Origin: Desertimonas flava
GTDB lineage: Bacteria > Actinomycetota > Acidimicrobiia > Acidimicrobiales > Ilumatobacteraceae
NCBI RefSeq assembly: GCF_003426815.1
Contig: NZ_QKYK01000002.1
Location: 248,001-312,000 of the forward strand
Length of the DNA stretch: 64,000 bases
Direction: 5' to 3'
Shown here piece after piece: positions 61,563 to 64,000 of the stretch. The notes beneath the pieces were generated by a model. The model made no database searches and was not told the DNA's origin. It saw only the letters and a list, made by a program, of their open reading frames with translations. Every line of letters begins with the position of its first letter. Positions within the stretch are counted from its first letter, which is position 1. Both the position numbers and the translations under genes were made by a program.

Positions 61563-62693
61563 CTAGCGCGGCAATCCGAGGATGCGTTCGGCGATGATGT
61601 TGCGCTGGATCTCGCTGGTACCACCGCCGAGCTTCATGCCCGGGGCGTAGAGGAACGGACGCAGTCGGGGTCCGGCGAGGAGGGCCTCGGCGCCGCGCAG
61701 CTGCACCTCGAGCAGCTGGGCGTCGAACTCGAGCTCCGAGCGCATCAGCTTGCCGGCGGCGGCCGAGGCGGGCCCGCCGTCGGACCGCAGCATCATCGCC
61801 TTCAGCGCCAGGCCCCGTGACAGCAGCTGCATCAGGGCGTCGGTGTGCACCGGGTCGTCGCTCGACAGTTCGCGCAGCTGGGCGAGGCGCCGTTCGAGAC
61901 CGATCAGCCCGGCGCTGCCGCTGGAGCCCCGCTCGTCCTGGAGCACCTCCATCGCCACCCGCCAGCCGCCGTGCAGCGGACCGAGCAGGCCGTCGGCGGG
62001 GATCACCACGTCGTCGAGGAACACCTCGCAGAACTCGGCGTCACCGGTCATCTGCCGCAACGGCCGCACGTCGATGCCGGGGGAGTGCATGTCGACGAGG
62101 AAGAACGAGATGCCCCGATGGCCCGGCTCGTCGGGGTTCGTGCGCGCCATCAAGATGGCGTGCTCGGCGAACTGGCCGTTGGAGGTCCACACCTTCTGGC
62201 CGTTGACCACGAAGCGGTCACCGTCGGGGATGGCCGTCGTCTGCAGCGAGGCCAGATCCGAGCCGGCGTTCGGCTCGGAGAAGAGCTGGCACCACAGGAT
62301 CTCGCCCGTGAGCGTGGCCGGCAGGTAACGCCGGCGCTGCTCGTCGGTGCCCGAACGTAGGATCGCCTCACCGGCGAGCACGAGTCCCTGCAGGTTGAGG
62401 TACGGGGAGACGCCGAAGCGGGCGCACTCCTCCATCCACACGGCGATGTACGTGCGGGGGAGCCCGCGACCCCCGAACTCGGTGGGCCAGTGGATCCCGG
62501 CGAAGCCGGCCGCCGCCACCTTGGCCTGCCACGACCGGGCGATCTCGTGGAGGTCCGGCGGCAGGATCGCGCCGAACGACGGGCACGCCGAACCGTCGGC
62601 CTTCGATGTCTCGAGGAAGGCGACCACATCGGATCGGAACGCGTCGAGGTCGGACGGGGTCACTCCGTCGAGCGTCGGGACGGCACTGGTCAT
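61563..62693 (-). CDS. Acyl-CoA dehydrogenase-family protein
   Basis: A 376-aa FAD enzyme. It has 'GIHWPTEFGGRGLPRTYIAV', the FAD-binding 'QLFSEPNAGSDLASLQTTA' and 'VVNGQKVWTSNGQFAEHAIL', and ends 'GMKLGGGTSEIQRNIIAERI', standard for the family. A catalytic Glu is not obvious at the usual place, so substrate class is unassigned. ATG 62693; the gene is single and converges on NAT. Confidence 0.93.
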   Translation of the reverse strand: MTSAVPTLDGVTPSDLDAFRSDVVAFLETSKADGSACPSFGAILPPDLHEIARSWQAKVAAAGFAGIHWPTEFGGRGLPRTYIAVWMEECARFGVSPYLNLQGLVLAGEAILRSGTDEQRRRYLPATLTGEILWCQLFSEPNAGSDLASLQTTAIPDGDRFVVNGQKVWTSNGQFAEHAILMARTNPDEPGHRGISFFLVDMHSPGIDVRPLRQMTGDAEFCEVFLDDVVIPADGLLGPLHGGWRVAMEVLQDERGSSGSAGLIGLERRLAQLRELSSDDPVHTDALMQLLSRGLALKAMMLRSDGGPASAAAGKLMRSELEFDAQLLEVQLRGAEALLAGPRLRPFLYAPGMKLGGGTSEIQRNIIAERILGLPR

Positions 62694-62789
62694 CTCGGGA
62701 TTGTGCCGTCACGGAGCCCGGCGCGGCGAGCCGGCGAGTCGATCACCACCATCTTCACCGGCACGAACACCGGTGGCGGAACGGCATAC

Positions 62790-63587
62790 GTGACGGAGAT
62801 CCGGCTGCGGGCCGACCGCATCGCGGGCAGCGTGGCGATCTCCGACTTCCGCGGCTCGGCGCCGTCGGTGGAGGAGGTCCACGTCTTCGCCGAGGAGATG
62901 GTGCGCCGGATCCGCGACGGGATCGCCGCCAACTGGACCGGGATGTACCACCGGATGGTGCGCCTCGACGACACGGAGCCGTGGGTGGCGTCGGCGGCGG
63001 AGACCTACACGATGATCGACGGCACGTTCGTCCCGTTCCTCGGGGTGCCGCAGGAGGCGATCGACGAGGCGGCGACGTTCCTCACGTCGGCGCGCGTGAT
63101 CGACGCGTACACCTACCATGGCCCGCTCGAGAACGGGGCCGACGGCCGGGCGATCGGCCACACCGCGTGTATCTACTCGTTCGCCAGCGAGAGTGACGCG
63201 GCCGCCTACCTCGAGCGGGCCGGGTGGTCCGTCACCGCCACGTGCGGACGGGAGGGTAAATACCCCACCGAAGCGTCCGGTATTTACCCTCCGGTTGGGA
63301 CGGCGACCAGCGGACGGCCCTGCGCCTCGCACGCCCTTTCCGCTCACCGCCCAGGCGCCAACGGTCAGGTCGCCGCCTCGGCTGCGAGCCGGTCGGCCGC
63401 CCAACCGATCATCCGCCGCACGAGGTCGTCGAAGGCGGTCACGGCGAGCTCGAGGTCGGCGGTCGCCGTGTCCTCGATGTGGGTGTGCGACAGCCCGCCG
63501 AGCGACGGCGTGAACATCATCACGGTCGGCACACCGGCTCGAGACATCTCGGCCGAGTCGTGCATCGGGCCCGAGGGCATGACGTGA
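62790..63587 (+). CDS. Hypothetical protein with read-through C-terminus
   Basis: The part from GTG 62790 to about 63245 looks coding: 'VTEIRLRADRIAGSVAISDF', 'EEVHVFAEEMVRRIRDGIAA' and 'SARVIDAYTYHGPLENGADG' are protein-like and use normal codons. I do not recognise the family. From about 63250 the frame runs through a 14-bp inverted repeat and then antisense to the amidohydrolase gene until a stop at 63587; that part looks non-coding. The true end may have been lost. An earlier GTG (62703) is possible. Confidence 0.4.
   Translation: MTEIRLRADRIAGSVAISDFRGSAPSVEEVHVFAEEMVRRIRDGIAANWTGMYHRMVRLDDTEPWVASAAETYTMIDGTFVPFLGVPQEAIDEAATFLTSARVIDAYTYHGPLENGADGRAIGHTACIYSFASESDAAAYLERAGWSVTATCGREGKYPTEASGIYPPVGTATSGRPCASHALSAHRPGANGQVAASAASRSAAQPIIRRTRSSKAVTASSRSAVAVSSMWVCDSPPSDGVNIITVGTPARDISAESCIGPEGMT
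63251..63292. terminator. Perfect 14-bp inverted repeat within the hypothetical ORF end
   Basis: GGAGGGTAAATACC (63251-63264) and GGTATTTACCCTCC (63279-63292) enclose 14 bases. It is A/T-richer than its surroundings and lies between converging genes, so it is a likely terminator or inserted repeat. Confidence 0.6.
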
Positions 63588-64000
63588 CGGACGCCCGAGC
63601 GCTCCTCGACGACGTCGGCGGCGAACTGGACGAGATCGGGGTGGAACTCGATCGGGTCGATCGACCAGAGCACGTCGACGGTCGCCTCGACGTTCTCCTC
63701 CCTGGCGATGCGGGCGACCAGTTCGTCGAGCCCGGCGACCAGCGCGTCGAGCGTGTCGCGCGAGAGATGGCGCATGTCGACACTGAACTCCGTGCGGCCG
63801 TTGACGGCCGTCGGGACCGACGGGTGCACTCGCCAGACCCCGACGGTGGTGAAGGCGTCGTGCTCCAACCCGAGATCACGGACGGCCAATGCCATCCTCG
63901 ACGCGGCGACCGTGGGGTCGCGGCGCATCGGGATCGGCGTGGCCCCGGCGTGGCAGGCCTGGCCCTTGACCCGGACCATGCGCCGCTCGACGCCCAAGAT
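63365..64000 (-). CDS. Zn-dependent allantoate/carbamoyl amidohydrolase (partial)
   Basis: The C-terminal 211 residues of an M20-family amidohydrolase; the start lies beyond the right edge. Visible are 'VKGQACHAGATPIPMRRDPT' (dimer-domain start), 'MPSGPMHDSAEMSRAGVPTV' and 'MMFTPSLGGLSHTHIEDTAT' with the last metal His. These are diagnostic of allantoate, ureidoglycolate or N-carbamoyl amino-acid amidohydrolases. It would release ammonia from a ureido compound. Confidence 0.92.
   Translation of the reverse strand: MLGVERRMVRVKGQACHAGATPIPMRRDPTVAASRMALAVRDLGLEHDAFTTVGVWRVHPSVPTAVNGRTEFSVDMRHLSRDTLDALVAGLDELVARIAREENVEATVDVLWSIDPIEFHPDLVQFAADVVEERSGVRHVMPSGPMHDSAEMSRAGVPTVMMFTPSLGGLSHTHIEDTATADLELAVTAFDDLVRRMIGWAADRLAAEAAT

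Overview
The window is high-GC DNA with GTG/TTG starts, dense ATGA/GTGA gene overlaps, short or leaderless 5' ends, F420-type PPOX proteins, a MalEFG-type importer without its own ATPase, and PucR- and IclR-type regulators. This points to an actinobacterium; a member of the Acidimicrobiia (Ilumatobacter-like) is my best guess, but that is inference. I see no phage gene, insertion sequence, CRISPR array, rRNA or origin. The only tRNA is tRNA-Arg(CCT) near the left edge.

Layout. 0-5.3 kb: tRNA-Arg, a cell-wall-anchored secreted protein, two PPOX flavoproteins, a DUF1905 protein, a methyltransferase with a His/Asp-rich head, a VOC protein, and a TetR regulator with two matching operators. 5.4-11.5 kb: a maltose/alpha-glucoside operon (LacI, GH13 glucosidase, binding protein, two permeases). 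11.6-16.8 kb: a ribose/inositol-type sugar importer with a Gfo/Idh/MocA oxidoreductase and a divergent LacI repressor. 16.9-18.0 kb: an ArsB/NhaD-like membrane transporter.

18-32 kb is a catabolic region for what looks like an aromatic, probably nitrogen-containing compound. It holds a PuuE-like deacetylase/amidase, a cupin, a two-subunit Rieske ring-hydroxylating dioxygenase, an extradiol (VOC) dioxygenase, an aldo/keto reductase, a degenerate M20-like protein, an FAA hydrolase, an HpcH/HpaI aldolase, an IclR regulator, a zinc dehydrogenase, a second VOC protein, a SnoaL-like protein and an amidohydrolase. 32-38 kb is a complete BMP-type (nucleoside/small-molecule) ABC importer followed by an alcohol dehydrogenase. 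38-42 kb has an ODP-like metallo-beta-lactamase-fold protein, an aldehyde dehydrogenase and a TauD-like oxygenase. 42-46.5 kb is a NitT/TauT-type ABC importer with a flavin reductase. 46.7-54.7 kb has three PucR-like regulators, a self-sufficient P450-reductase fusion, and an HD-domain oxygenase candidate coupled to an enolase-superfamily enzyme. 55-64 kb has an FmdA-type amidase, an SDR, malate synthase G with GlcG, a PhyH dioxygenase, an arylamine N-acetyltransferase, an acyl-CoA dehydrogenase, a hypothetical ORF and an allantoate/carbamoyl amidohydrolase cut by the right edge.

The most interesting signal is not a gene. A 15-bp operator-like palindrome (consensus TCTCG-N5-CAAGA) recurs at eight promoters between 18.1 and 57.1 kb, ahead of the dioxygenase operon, FAA hydrolase, IclR/aldolase, dehydrogenase operon, BMP importer, ALDH/TauD pair, FmdA amidase and malate synthase. 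It ties about 39 kb into one candidate regulon covering uptake, ring hydroxylation and cleavage, hydrolysis and glyoxylate disposal; the local IclR protein is the obvious but untested regulator. A second signal is a set of intergenic repeats: a hairpin-rich element directly after three plus-strand stop codons (two copies 70/71 identical over the core, one with compensated hairpin arms), and hairpins sharing the core GTGCCTGGCAC.
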